Assembly (NCBI GenBank): GCA_948437895.1
Contig: CAOJKK010000007.1
Span: forward strand, 1-55,661
DNA from: an uncultured Clostridium sp.
Lineage (GTDB): Bacteria > Bacillota > Clostridia > TANB77 > CAG-508
DNA: 55,661 nt
Reading direction: 5' to 3'
Shown: positions 39,280 to 48,239 of the stretch, in pieces
Position numbering within the stretch: the first letter of the stretch is position 1
Layout of the letters: each line of letters begins with the position of its first letter
The notes under the pieces: generated by a model
Told to the model about the DNA's origin: nothing
The model's input: only the letters and a program-made list of their open reading frames with translations
Databases searched by the model: none
Program-made: the position numbers and the translations under genes

Positions 39280-39308
39280 TTGACATTATTTTCTTTTTAG
39301 ATTATATT
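39280..39308 (+). promoter_or_regulatory. Promoter of agrA-agrC
   Basis: TTGACA (39280-39285), a 17-bp spacer and TATATT (39303-39308), about 100 bp upstream of agrA. Confidence 0.7.
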
Positions 39309-39408
39309 AAATATGTTCTGGAAAATTAAGGAATTTTTTTCATTTTAAAATAAATGAAATTTTTAATTATTTTTTATATTTTAATTATATTACAGGTAGG
39401 TGGCATAT

Positions 39409-40161
39409 ATGTTAAATTTTGTTATATGTGATGATAACCCAGCTGTATTAAATCGCCTTTCGAAAATGCTAGAAGCCATTTTTATTACTAATGACATTGA
39501 TGCAGAAATTGGTCTGAAAGCGTTAAGTGCGTCAGATGTAATCAACTACCTCGAAAGTAATAAAGTGGATGTTTTAATTCTAGATATAAATTTAAAATCT
39601 GAAACAACTGGTTGCGATATAGCAGAAATGGTAAGAAAGAAAAACAAGGATGTATATATAATTTTCACTACAGGTCATTTAGAATATGCTTTAATCGCTT
39701 ACAAGTATAAAACGTTTGATTATTTACCCAAACCTATTGTAGATGAAAGATTAGAAGAAACAATATTAAGATTGATGGATGACATGAAGTCTACTCCATC
39801 AAAATTTATTAGATTGAATAACAATAGAACTATAATAAACCAAGATGAAGTTAACTATATTAAAAAAGATGGTATGAAACTTGTATTTTGCACTAATAAT
39901 CGTACATATGAAACTTATAGTTCTTTTAATAAAATACAAAATTGTCTGCCTGACAACTTCGTGAGATGTCATAAGTCTTTTATAGTAAATGTAAAAAACA
40001 TATCAGATATAAATTCTAATAAAAATACTATACTTTTTGCTCCAAATGAGTCTTGCTCTATTGGTGCAAAATACAAAAATGAAATAATGGAGGTTTTAAA
40101 AAATGGAAATTCTACAAACAATATGGAGTGCATTAACAATGGAGAATGTGATGTTAGTTAA
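39409..40161 (+). CDS. agrA: LytTR-family response regulator, AgrA-like
   Basis: A 250-aa regulator. The receiver domain starts MLNFVICDDNPAV with the acidic pocket DD, has the phosphoacceptor Asp in VLILDINLKS and Lys in FDYLPKP. A LytTR DNA-binding domain follows (about 135-235: FIRLNNNRTIINQDEVNYI, FVRCHKSFIVNVKNI). The ATG at 39409 has AGGTGG upstream; an earlier in-frame start at 39400 lies within that site. The 3' end overlaps agrC by 59 nt. It is probably the transcriptional output of the peptide signal made by agrBD. Confidence 0.9.
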   Translation: MLNFVICDDNPAVLNRLSKMLEAIFITNDIDAEIGLKALSASDVINYLESNKVDVLILDINLKSETTGCDIAEMVRKKNKDVYIIFTTGHLEYALIAYKYKTFDYLPKPIVDERLEETILRLMDDMKSTPSKFIRLNNNRTIINQDEVNYIKKDGMKLVFCTNNRTYETYSSFNKIQNCLPDNFVRCHKSFIVNVKNISDINSNKNTILFAPNESCSIGAKYKNEIMEVLKNGNSTNNMECINNGECDVS

Positions 40162-41461
40162 ATTTATTAGTATTCCACTAGCAATAATCGAAGCTTCTAT
40201 AACAATGCTTCTTTTTATAACAGTTTTAAAGATTGATTGTTCTAATAAGCAAAAGGTATTATATACATCATTATTTTCATTAACATCAATATTATCTATA
40301 ACAATCATACCTACACCTTTTAATACTTTTCTTAATTTATTAGCTTGCCCTATATTAGTTTATTTTATCTTCAAAACTAATATATTAAAAGCTATACTTG
40401 CAGAAGTTATACCTTATGTTATATTTGTATTATTAGGATCAATTATACTTAACTTATACACAATACTATCTGGAATTCCAACAAATAGTTTTGTTAATAT
40501 ACCTATTCATAAAATTGTTTTTTCACTTATCATGTATGCTTGTGCATATTTTATATATTTATTCTTTAATCACTGTAATATAAATATTAAATTGGTTGAT
40601 AAATTTGGTAAAACAAGTGCACGTATTTTATTTTTAAACTTCTTCATTGGTATAATTGCAGTTTGCATTCAATCTTACCTTGCAACATTTTATAACGATT
40701 ACTCACCTTTTTATATAACATTTTCTTCTGTACTTGTTCTTTTAATATACTTCTTTATTAGTATACACACATTATCAAGAACAAATAAATTAGAAATAAC
40801 TACTGAAAGTTTAGAAGAAGAAAGACTATATAATAAAACTTTGACTATTCTTTATGATAATATTAGAGGTTTTAAACATGATTTCAATAATATTGTGCAA
40901 GCAATTGGTGGATATATTTCAACAAATAATATGGAAGGATTAAAAGATTACTATTCTGATTTAAGGGCTGATTGTACTAAAGTAAATAATCTTGCAATAT
41001 TAAATCCTGAACTTATTAATAATCCTGCTATATACAGTTTACTTACTGCTAAATATCACCAAGCTGAAGAATTGGGAATAGCAATGAATTTTGATATATT
41101 TATGGATTTGAAAACATTAAATATAAAAACATATGATTTAACTAGAATTCTTGGAATACTTTTAGATAATGCAATAGATGCATGTAATAAATGTAATGAA
41201 AAAGATATTTACATTACAATTAGAAAAGATAACAAAGCAAATAGGCAATTAATTATGGTTGAAAATACATATTCAAATAAAAATGTAGATACAAATAGAA
41301 TATTTGAAAAAGGATATACTTCTAAAATAGGTGATAATGGCAAAAATCATGGACTTGGATTGTGGGAAGTTCGTGAAATTCTTAAAAAGAACAACAACTT
41401 AAATTTATTCACAACAAAAAGTATGAGGCTATTTACACAACAACTAGAAATATATTTTTAA
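40103..41461 (+). CDS. agrC: Quorum-sensing sensor histidine kinase, AgrC-like
   Basis: A 452-aa kinase. The N-terminal half has about six membrane helices (residues 15-235), as in AgrC peptide sensors. The histidine motif is RGFKHDFNNIVQAIGGY (H-D-F-N type, HPK10). The ATP-binding domain has ILGILLDNAIDACNK (N box) and the G boxes EKGYTSKIGDNGKNHGLGLW. The start at 40103 has GGAGG about 10 nt upstream and overlaps agrA, so the pair is translationally coupled. Confidence 0.92.
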   Translation: MEILQTIWSALTMENVMLVKFISIPLAIIEASITMLLFITVLKIDCSNKQKVLYTSLFSLTSILSITIIPTPFNTFLNLLACPILVYFIFKTNILKAILAEVIPYVIFVLLGSIILNLYTILSGIPTNSFVNIPIHKIVFSLIMYACAYFIYLFFNHCNINIKLVDKFGKTSARILFLNFFIGIIAVCIQSYLATFYNDYSPFYITFSSVLVLLIYFFISIHTLSRTNKLEITTESLEEERLYNKTLTILYDNIRGFKHDFNNIVQAIGGYISTNNMEGLKDYYSDLRADCTKVNNLAILNPELINNPAIYSLLTAKYHQAEELGIAMNFDIFMDLKTLNIKTYDLTRILGILLDNAIDACNKCNEKDIYITIRKDNKANRQLIMVENTYSNKNVDTNRIFEKGYTSKIGDNGKNHGLGLWEVREILKKNNNLNLFTTKSMRLFTQQLEIYF

Positions 41462-41466
41462 ATAGT

Positions 41467-41505
41467 AAAAGAAGCTGCAAGTCGAAAACAGCTTCTTTTT
41501 ATATG
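41467..41505. terminator. Bidirectional terminator between agrC and agrD
   Basis: An 11-bp perfect stem (41467-41477 with 41489-41499) with TTTTT on the plus side and an A-rich left flank. Confidence 0.85.
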
Positions 41506-41521
41506 AAATCAACTTTTTGAA

Positions 41522-41641
41522 TTAGTCTTCTTTTATTAAAGATGTTGGCATTTTTGGTTGATGTGCAAAAAACCATATTACACATGCTGTGTTTGTAGAT
41601 TTTGCATATTTTTCTGCAACCTTTGCTAATAATTTTAACAT
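41522..41641 (-). CDS. agrD: AgrD-like cyclic autoinducer peptide precursor, 39 aa
   Basis: MLKLLAKVAEKYAKSTNTAC, then VIWFFAHQPKMPTSLIKED. The N-terminal part is an amphipathic helix, a Cys at residue 20 could form the thiolactone, and the C-terminal half has the acidic, Pro-containing HQPKMPTSL recognition segment of AgrD precursors. A G-rich ribosome site precedes the ATG. It lies 47 nt behind agrB in the same direction. The mature peptide probably includes CVIWF, but exact cleavage is inference. Confidence 0.88.
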   Translation of the reverse strand: MLKLLAKVAEKYAKSTNTACVIWFFAHQPKMPTSLIKED

Positions 41642-41688
41642 TAATATCCCCCCTTTTTCTTCTGCTTTGCTCTATATGTAAATTTAAG

Positions 41689-42324
41689 TTAAGCCAAATT
41701 TGTACTTTCTTTATTTTTCATATATTCCTCATATCCATATTTGCTATTTGTTAATTTATATATTAATCTTGTTATTGATATCGTTTGAATTAATGTTCCA
41801 AATATCAATAAATTTGATATTATCGGATTTTTAATAAAAGTTGCCACAACTAATGTTAATGTCATTGTTATATATGATAATCTTCTTTTTAAATCCCTAT
41901 CTTTTTTTCTTAATATTGGAACAGCTTCTGTATCTGCTGGAGCATATAACTTTATCATTATCATACTAAAAATCCATGTTGCTAATATAAAAACATATTT
42001 AATATATATAGGTTCTATAATAATACTTTTACTTAAAATGGCATTTCCTATATAAAATAAACTTGTTGCCACTATACAACCAACATGTGTTTTTAAATGT
42101 ACTCCTCCTGAAAAAGTTTTATATGGCATTATAACTAGTAGTGCTAATATTGAAAGTTCTAATACTCCAAATACATATGCAATAGCAAGTAACACAAATG
42201 CCTTTGGAACTTCTCCTATTACTAGCTGAAGCCCATAATTTATAACTTCTGCTCTTTCATTATCAATCTCTGGCATTTTATTTTGAATCTTTTTTGTCAA
42301 TTTATTACATAACTTTTCTATCAA
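41689..42324 (-). CDS. agrB: Accessory gene regulator B (AgrB), AIP-processing membrane peptidase
   Basis: A 211-aa membrane cysteine peptidase that cuts and cyclises AgrD. It has five to six membrane segments, the catalytic His in TFSGGVHLKTH and the Cys in HVGCIVATSLFY, and a C-terminal basic loop with RKKDRDLKRR. The start is TTG with AGGTG upstream; no ATG fits. It pairs with agrD downstream, while agrAC lies convergent on the other strand. Confidence 0.92.
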   Translation of the reverse strand: MIEKLCNKLTKKIQNKMPEIDNERAEVINYGLQLVIGEVPKAFVLLAIAYVFGVLELSILALLVIMPYKTFSGGVHLKTHVGCIVATSLFYIGNAILSKSIIIEPIYIKYVFILATWIFSMIMIKLYAPADTEAVPILRKKDRDLKRRLSYITMTLTLVVATFIKNPIISNLLIFGTLIQTISITRLIYKLTNSKYGYEEYMKNKESTNLA

Positions 42325-42399
42325 ATAAAATCACCTCATTTGTTTGTCTGTAGTAATCTTATATTTTTTTTGAAGGTAATTTTACTTTTCTTTATGAAA

Positions 42400-42454
42400 G
42401 CAAAAAAATCATATATGAAAATTCTTGTTTTTTATTTTCATATATGATTTTTCA
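42400..42454 (-). terminator. Terminator of the methyltransferase gene
   Basis: A stem of about 18 bp (AAAAAATCATATATGAAA from 42403 with its complement to 42452) with a U-tract on the minus strand. Confidence 0.85.
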
Positions 42455-42486
42455 GTTTTATAAAATTCACATAAATTAATTATTGT

Positions 42487-43350
42487 TTACTTGTTTTCCC
42501 ATCTTCCGTAGATTCCACAAGGAAGTACTAGCTCTGAATTGCTCATTGGAAGTCCTATTTCTCCTGCTGATATTGTTCCTTTATATTTCTTTAAATTTAG
42601 TTTTAACAAGTTACCTAAAACTTCTGATGATATTCCTGTTGTATATGAGTTAATTAAGAAAAATAACGGGTTATCACTTAATACATTTGTACAAAGTTCT
42701 ATTAAATCAGATATATTGTTTTCAAATTGCCATACTTCTCCAGATGCTCCTCTTCCGTATGATGGAGGATCCATTATTATTGCATCATATTTATTTCCTC
42801 TCCTTATTTCTCTATTTACAAATTTTACTACATCATCAACTATATATCTAATTGGTCTGTCTTGAAGTCCAGAGGATACAACATTTTCTTTTGCCCATGA
42901 TACCATTCCTTTAGAACTATCTACATGACAAACAGAAGCTCCTGCATATAGGCATGCAACAGATGCTCCTCCTGTATATGCAAAAAGATTTAATACTTTT
43001 ATTGGTCTCTTTGCATTTTTTATTTTACTTATCATCCAATCCCAATTTACAGCTTGTTCTGGGAAAAGTCCTGTGTGCTTAAATCCCATTGGTTTTATAT
43101 TAAATGTAAGCTCTTTATATTTAACTTGCCAGCTTTCTGGAAGTTTAGATTTATAGCTCCAACCTCCTCCACCTTTGTTGCTTCTTCTATATATTGCATT
43201 TGCTTTATCCCATTCCTTAGGAAATGACTTGTCCTTCCATATTATTTGTGGGTCTGGTCTTACTAGTTTTATATTTTTCCATCTTTCTAACTTTTCTCCA
43301 TTTGCCATGTCTATTATTTCATAATCTTTCCATTCTTTTGCTATGTTCAT
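42487..43350 (-). CDS. Class I SAM-dependent methyltransferase, RlmI-like (COG1092-type)
   Basis: A 287-aa enzyme. The SAM-binding motif I is VLNLFAYTGGASVACLYAGA, the acidic motif follows in VCHVDSSKGMVSWAKEN, and the NPPY-like motif IV is IIMDPPSYGRG. No PUA domain precedes it, unlike RlmI. The N-terminal region (WKDYEIIDMANGEKLERW) is typical of a shorter group whose target is probably rRNA. Substrate is not determined. Confidence 0.85.
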   Translation of the reverse strand: MNIAKEWKDYEIIDMANGEKLERWKNIKLVRPDPQIIWKDKSFPKEWDKANAIYRRSNKGGGGWSYKSKLPESWQVKYKELTFNIKPMGFKHTGLFPEQAVNWDWMISKIKNAKRPIKVLNLFAYTGGASVACLYAGASVCHVDSSKGMVSWAKENVVSSGLQDRPIRYIVDDVVKFVNREIRRGNKYDAIIMDPPSYGRGASGEVWQFENNISDLIELCTNVLSDNPLFFLINSYTTGISSEVLGNLLKLNLKKYKGTISAGEIGLPMSNSELVLPCGIYGRWENK

Positions 43351-43388
43351 TTTATACCTCTCTTATTATATTTATTACTATAATGTAA

Positions 43389-43586
43389 TTAAATTGTTTC
43401 TAATATTTTAAAAAAATTATATATTAAAATTGTATTTGCTGTTATTAATAATCCTAATGATGCCAAAAGTACTGTTATAACTTTGTGTTTAGTTATGAAC
43501 TCAGATACTCTATTAGTCCTTTTTTCTATTTTAGATACTTCCTCGTATTTATTATCCCAAAACTCTTCTTTTGTAATATCAATCAT
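43389..43586 (-). CDS. Small membrane protein, 65 aa, unknown
   Basis: An N-terminal charged half (ITKEEFWDNKYEEVSKIEKR) and one C-terminal membrane segment (about residues 37-57). AAGGAG precedes the ATG. It lies between uvrC and the methyltransferase, same strand. No family recognised. Confidence 0.65.
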   Translation of the reverse strand: MIDITKEEFWDNKYEEVSKIEKRTNRVSEFITKHKVITVLLASLGLLITANTILIYNFFKILETI

Positions 43587-43656
43587 ATTTATACACTCCT
43601 TGTCCTTTTTCTTCTTGTAATATAATATTCAGGTGGAGCTATAAATATTACAACTT

Positions 43657-45444
43657 TCATAGGAGTTCTTTCTTGATTTTTCTTGCTAATTCTTCTGTTA
43701 TTCCTTTTACCTCTGAAATTTCTAAAATATCAGCCTTTTTTATACCTTCAACACTTCCAAATTTCTTAAGTAATTCTTGTTTCTTTTTCTCTCCTATTCC
43801 CTTTATTCCATCTAGTTTAGATTTAGTAGTATCTTTATCTCTTAATTTTCTGTTATATTCTATTGCTATTCTATGAACTTCGTCTTGCATATTTGTTATG
43901 AAATTCATTAAATTCTCATCTAGTTCAATTTCATTCTTGTTTTTATCTATTAGTTTTTTAGTACTATGCTTATCATCTTTTACCATACCAAATATCGGGA
44001 TGTAGACATCATATTTATCTATTGCTCTTTGTATTGCTCTCATCTGAGTGATACCACCATCTGCGAAAATTACATCTGGCAATGTTCCAAATGCTCCTTT
44101 TGGATTTTCTACTGAATGTTTAATTCTTCTTGTTACAACTTCTTCCATACACTTTGGATCATCTTGAGTAAATACTGTTTTTATTTTAAATCTTCTTGCT
44201 AAGTTTTTATTAATTACTCCATCTTTTGCAACACACATACCAGCAACCATATACTCTCCTGATATGTTAGATATATCGAATGACTCTATTTTCCTTGGAA
44301 GTTTCTCAAGATTTAATACTTCTTTCAATTTCAGTACTATATCTTCTTTCTCTTTTGTTCTATTATTTAAAGTAATTTTAGCATTGTTATTTGCCATTTC
44401 TATAAATCTTAACTTTTCGCCTTTTTGTGGTATTTTAAATTCTATCTTTTTATCAGCTTTATCAGATAGTAGACTTTGTATTAATTGGATGTCTTCAATT
44501 TCTTCTGGTAGCATTATTTTATTTGGTAAATCTATTTTATTTATATAGTATTGTTTTATAAATTCAGATAAAGTTTCGTTTTCTGTTAATTCATTTGAGT
44601 TTTCAAAAAAGTAATGTTCTCTTCCTATCATTTTGCTATTTCTAACAAAAAACATTTCTATGCAAATTGATAATTCATTTTTAGCAATTCCTATTACATC
44701 TATCGCTTTTTCATTTATATTAGATACTTTTTGTTTTTCTGAAATTCTTTCAATAGCTATTTTCTTATCTCTTAATATTGCTGCTTTTTCATATTCTTGT
44801 TTCTCGGCAAGTTCTACAATCTCTTTATCTAACTCTCTTATTATCTCTTTTGTCTTTCCTTCTAAAAGCATTATTATTTGGTCTATCTGTTTTCTATATT
44901 CATCTTTACTAACATATCCCACACATGGTGCTAAACATTTCTTTATATGATAATTTAAACATGGTCTTTGATTGCTTTTAAATTTCTTACATTGTCTTAT
45001 TTGAAAACGTGATTTTATAAAGTCTAGCATCTCTTTTGCTGCTCCTGAATTGGCATATGGGCCAAAATATTTTGCTCCATCATTTTGAAATCTTCTTGTT
45101 ATAAATACATTTGGATAATCTGATTTAATATCTATTTTTATATATGGATATGTTTTATCATCTTTTAAAAGCACATTAAATTTAGGCATATTCTTTTTTA
45201 TAAGGTTACACTCTAATATTAATGCCTCTGCTTCATTATCTGTAACTATGTATTCAAAATGGTCAATTAATGAAACCATCTTTTCTATTCTTGCAGTTTT
45301 ATTATTCTTTCTAAAATATTGTCTTACTCTATTTTTTAATATAACTGCTTTCCCTACATATAAGATATTATCATCTTTATCTCTCATTATATAAACTCCC
45401 GGTTTGTTTGGAAGTTTTTTAAGTTCTTCGTTTATATTAAACAT
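43657..45444 (-). CDS. uvrC: UvrABC system protein C
   Basis: A 595-aa excision nuclease subunit that cuts both sides of a lesion. An N-terminal GIY-YIG domain (PNKPGVYIMRDKDDNILYVG), a Cys-rich linker (CLNYHIKKCLAPCVGYV), a UVR motif (EYEKAAILRDKK), a C-terminal RNase H-like domain (ESFDISNISGEYMVAGMC, PDVIFADGGITQ) and a final HhH domain are all present. Length is typical. It is transcribed after hpt. Confidence 0.97.
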   Translation of the reverse strand: MFNINEELKKLPNKPGVYIMRDKDDNILYVGKAVILKNRVRQYFRKNNKTARIEKMVSLIDHFEYIVTDNEAEALILECNLIKKNMPKFNVLLKDDKTYPYIKIDIKSDYPNVFITRRFQNDGAKYFGPYANSGAAKEMLDFIKSRFQIRQCKKFKSNQRPCLNYHIKKCLAPCVGYVSKDEYRKQIDQIIMLLEGKTKEIIRELDKEIVELAEKQEYEKAAILRDKKIAIERISEKQKVSNINEKAIDVIGIAKNELSICIEMFFVRNSKMIGREHYFFENSNELTENETLSEFIKQYYINKIDLPNKIMLPEEIEDIQLIQSLLSDKADKKIEFKIPQKGEKLRFIEMANNNAKITLNNRTKEKEDIVLKLKEVLNLEKLPRKIESFDISNISGEYMVAGMCVAKDGVINKNLARRFKIKTVFTQDDPKCMEEVVTRRIKHSVENPKGAFGTLPDVIFADGGITQMRAIQRAIDKYDVYIPIFGMVKDDKHSTKKLIDKNKNEIELDENLMNFITNMQDEVHRIAIEYNRKLRDKDTTKSKLDGIKGIGEKKKQELLKKFGSVEGIKKADILEISEVKGITEELARKIKKELL

Positions 45445-45462
45445 ATTTACCTCTTTTAAAAC

Positions 45463-45486
45463 AAAAAGGGGACACTTCCCCTTTTA
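45463..45486 (-). repeat. Short GGGAC-type palindrome behind hpt
   Basis: AAAAAGGGGA and TCCCCTTTT arms with a 4-nt loop (plus strand), containing GGGGAC. It begins 4 nt behind the hpt stop. It could terminate hpt transcripts. Confidence 0.7.
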
Positions 45487-45490
45487 CATT

Positions 45491-46012
45491 CTATTGTTCT
45501 ATATACCCTATATATGGAAGATTCCTATATTTTTCAGCAACATCTAATCCATACCCAACAACAAATTCATCTGGTATTTGGAATCCAGTATAATCGACTT
45601 TAACTTCTTTTTTTACTCTTCTTTCTGGCTTGTCCAATAATGCACATAGTTTTAAACTGTTTGGTTTTTTCATTTTTAAATACTCAATTAAATATGAAAG
45701 AGTTCTTCCTGTGTCTATTATGTCCTCTATAACTATTACATCTTTTCCTTGAATACTATCTTTTAAATCTAGCTTCATTTTAATTTCTCCGCAGCTCTCT
45801 GTTCCCTCATTATAACTAGATACTCTTATAAATTCTAGTTTTACATCTCCATTTATTCTTTTAGCTAAATCAACTGTAAAAAATATTGAACCTTTTAAAA
45901 TACAAACAAATATAATTTCTTTTCCTTTATATTCATCTTCTATTTGTTTAGCTATCTCATCAACTCTTTTATGTAATTTTTCTTCATCAATTAATACTTT
46001 TATTTCTTCCAT
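45491..46012 (-). CDS. hpt: Hypoxanthine phosphoribosyltransferase
   Basis: A 173-aa purine salvage enzyme. The PRPP-binding motif is VIVIEDIIDTGRTLSYL; the N-terminal FVCILKGSIFFTVDLAKRI and C-terminal DEFVVGYGLDVAEKYRNLPYIG segments are typical. AAGGAG precedes the ATG. Its promoter contains a perfect 32-bp palindrome. Confidence 0.97.
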   Translation of the reverse strand: MEEIKVLIDEEKLHKRVDEIAKQIEDEYKGKEIIFVCILKGSIFFTVDLAKRINGDVKLEFIRVSSYNEGTESCGEIKMKLDLKDSIQGKDVIVIEDIIDTGRTLSYLIEYLKMKKPNSLKLCALLDKPERRVKKEVKVDYTGFQIPDEFVVGYGLDVAEKYRNLPYIGYIEQ

Positions 46013-46028
46013 AAATATTACTCCTTAT

Positions 46029-46075
46029 ATAAATAGTATAATATATATTATACTATTTATATTGCCATTTTTCAA
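46029..46075 (-). promoter_or_regulatory. hpt promoter with a perfect 32-bp palindrome
   Basis: TTGAAA (46075-46070), a 17-bp spacer and TATAAT (46052-46047) on the minus strand. A perfect palindrome without spacer spans 46029-46060 and covers the -10 box, so it could be an operator or form a cruciform. Confidence 0.75.
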
Positions 46076-46149
46076 TATTTTCAATAGACTTTTTCTAATC
46101 TATATGATAGACTTTAATTATTAAAATTAATAATTTGCTGGGGGATATT

Positions 46150-47839
46150 ATGAAAAAATTATTTAAAAGTTCTTTTCTATTCTTTATATTTCTCTTTTTT
46201 GTTTTAATCCGGAAATGTAGAGGCAAATACTCTTAATTCAGTAAACATGGATATCTATATTGATAAAAATGGTAATGCTCATGTTAGTGAAATTTGGGAT
46301 TATACAGTAAATGATGGGACCGAAAACTATCATTCATATAAAAATATAGGTAACTCTAAATTTACTGATTTCACTGTTAAAGATGAATTAAAAGTTTATA
46401 CTACTCTTTCGTCGTGGAATGTGAATTCTTCTTTTAATAATAAAGCATATAAATGTGGAATAAATAAGGTTTCAGATGGAGTTGAACTATGCTGGGGAAT
46501 TAGTTCATATGGAAGACATACATATACACTAAGTTATACTATAACCAATTTTGTGTCTGAGCTTAAAGATTCTCAAATGCTTTACTGGGAGTTAATACCT
46601 AGTGGTAATTCAAAAGGAAAAGCATATATTAAAATTCATAGTGATTTTGATTATTCTTCTGATACTCCTGTTTGGGGCTATGGAAACTATGGTGGTACCT
46701 GCTATGTATATGATGGATATATTGAAATGGAATCAGATGGTAAGCTAAATAGTAATGAATATATGACTATCTTAGTTAAGTTTCCATCAGGAACTTTCAA
46801 TACTTCTAATATACTAAATAATGATTTTGAGTATTATCACAATATGGCAGAAAAAGGTGCTACTCATTATTCAAATAGTGTCGATTTTGTTGATATTATA
46901 GCTCCAGTATTATTAATTTTTGTATTTGTTATAGTATTTATTACTTCAATTTTTGGAGTTATAAGTTCAAATAATAGCAAATTATTCTTTGGAGAAACTG
47001 GTAATAAAGTTCCAAAGGATGTTCCTTTATTTAGAGATATACCATGTAACGGTGATATATTTAGAGGCTATTTTATAGCATACAATTATAACTTAATGAA
47101 AAAGAAAACTGACTTTTTAGGTGCTATTCTTTTAAAATGGCTTAAAGAAAACAAGATAAAAATTGAGAAAAAGGAAGTTGGCAAAATATTCAGAAAAGAG
47201 GATACATGTATTATTCTAGACCAATCTTCTACCTTTGAAAACAAATTAGAAGAAAGTATACACTCTATGTTCTATACTGCAAGTAGAGATGGAATACTTG
47301 AATCAAGAGAATTCGAAAAATGGTGTTCTACTCATTATTCTACAATATTAAATTGGTTTGATAATGTTCTAGACTATGAAAGAGATGTTCTTGTTCATGA
47401 AGGAAAAATAACTATACAAGAAGTAGCAAATTTTAAAGTTTTTAAATCTCGCAAATATGTTGTTGATCCTAGTTTAATGGAAGAGGCAAAAGAAATTAAA
47501 GGATTAAAAAAATTCTTAGAAGAATTTACACTTATTGATAAAAGAGAAGCAATTGAAGTAACACTTTTTGAGGAATATCTAATGTTTGCTCAAATACTAG
47601 GAATTGCAAAAAAGGTGTCTACACAGTTTAAAAAACTGTATCCAGAAATAATTGAAAATTACAATTATGATTATAACGATATTTTCTTAATTTATGCTAT
47701 TTCAAATTCTGGAATATCTAAAGCAACTACTGCTAAGACAAGAGCTGAAAGTTATAGTAGTGGTGGACGGAGGATTTTCTTCTGGTGGAGGCCGGAGGTG
47801 GCTCATTTGGTGGTGGAGGCCGGAATGGGTTCACGTTAA
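46150..47839 (+). CDS. DUF2207 membrane protein, read through four +1 shifts at CGG
   Basis: With four +1 shifts the product is 561 aa. The ATG at 46150 has GGGGG upstream and starts MKKLFKSSFLFFIFLFFVLI. At codon 21 ATC CGG AAA, reading CGGA (46210-46213) as glycine gives LIGNVEANTLNSVNMDI and joins the signal peptide to the DUF2207 domain (IDKNGNAHVSEIWDY). A membrane segment follows near 46885-46965, then a long cytoplasmic domain. The zero-frame C-terminus is a nonsense tail (RRIFFWWRPEVAH). Three successive in-frame CGGA units (47768, 47793, 47821) turn it into SSGGGGFSSGGGG and GGSFGGGGMGSR, the glycine-rich tail typical of this family. Three shifts return to the same TAA. Function of the family is unknown. 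Confidence 0.88.
46210..46213 (+). other. +1 frameshift site CGGA at the DUF2207 signal peptide
   Basis: TTA ATC CGGA AAT GTA GAG. The zero frame stops after eight codons; the shifted frame links the signal peptide to the long domain. Confidence 0.85.
47768..47771 (+). other. +1 frameshift site CGGA, first in the DUF2207 tail
   Basis: GGT GGA CGGA GGA TTT TCT TCT: the shifted frame opens a Gly/Ser tail. Confidence 0.85.
47793..47796 (+). other. +1 frameshift site CGGA, second in the DUF2207 tail
   Basis: Read in the frame set by the previous site: GGA GGC CGGA GGT GGC TCA. CGG is again in frame only after that shift. Confidence 0.85.
47821..47824 (+). other. +1 frameshift site CGGA, third in the DUF2207 tail
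   Basis: GGA GGC CGGA ATG GGT TCA CGT TAA. CGG is in frame only after two shifts, and the third shift returns to the TAA at 47837. Confidence 0.8.
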
Positions 47840-47906
47840 CAGAACTATAAAATAAAAATATTTTATATCATTATTAGAATCAATCAATTTATTACTAATA
47901 TATGAA

Positions 47907-47930
47907 AAAAGAGGACATCGTCCTCTTTTA
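47907..47930. terminator. Bidirectional terminator behind the DUF2207 gene
   Basis: AAAAGAGGAC-ATC-GTCCTCTTTT, a 10-bp perfect stem with T-tracts on both strands, shared with the convergent Cys-rich micropeptide. Confidence 0.9.
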
Positions 47931-47985
47931 TTCATGCTAGTTAATATTATTGTTATTTAACAAATTATGCTCACCTATATCTTAG

Positions 47986-48117
47986 TTAACATGCTCCACA
48001 AGCGCTACATGGTCCACTACAGTTAATATTTTCACATATAGATTTATAATCTCCTTCTGGTATTCCGCCATCTTTATTTAATAATTCTAAAACCTTATCG
48101 ATGTTCATTTCTTCCAT
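47986..48117 (-). CDS. Cysteine-rich micropeptide, 43 aa
   Basis: MEEMNIDKVLELLNKDGG, then IPEGDYKSICENINCSGPCS and ACGAC. The N-terminal two-thirds is acidic and helical, like a leader peptide; the C-terminal 16 residues contain five cysteines (ICENINCSGPCSACGAC). GGAGGTG lies at the right distance from the ATG and a terminator follows. The layout fits a ribosomally made, modified peptide or a small metal-binding protein. No modifying enzyme is visible nearby. The single GGC GGA is out of frame for CGG. Confidence 0.7.
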   Translation of the reverse strand: MEEMNIDKVLELLNKDGGIPEGDYKSICENINCSGPCSACGAC

Positions 48118-48239
48118 AAAGCACCTCCATAATTACCTTAATATTAACTAGCACTAGTACTTTAATTAAAAAATACAAATAAATTATATCACTTAAAAAT
48201 TACACTTTCAATATATTATCAAGAACATTAACACTGCTA

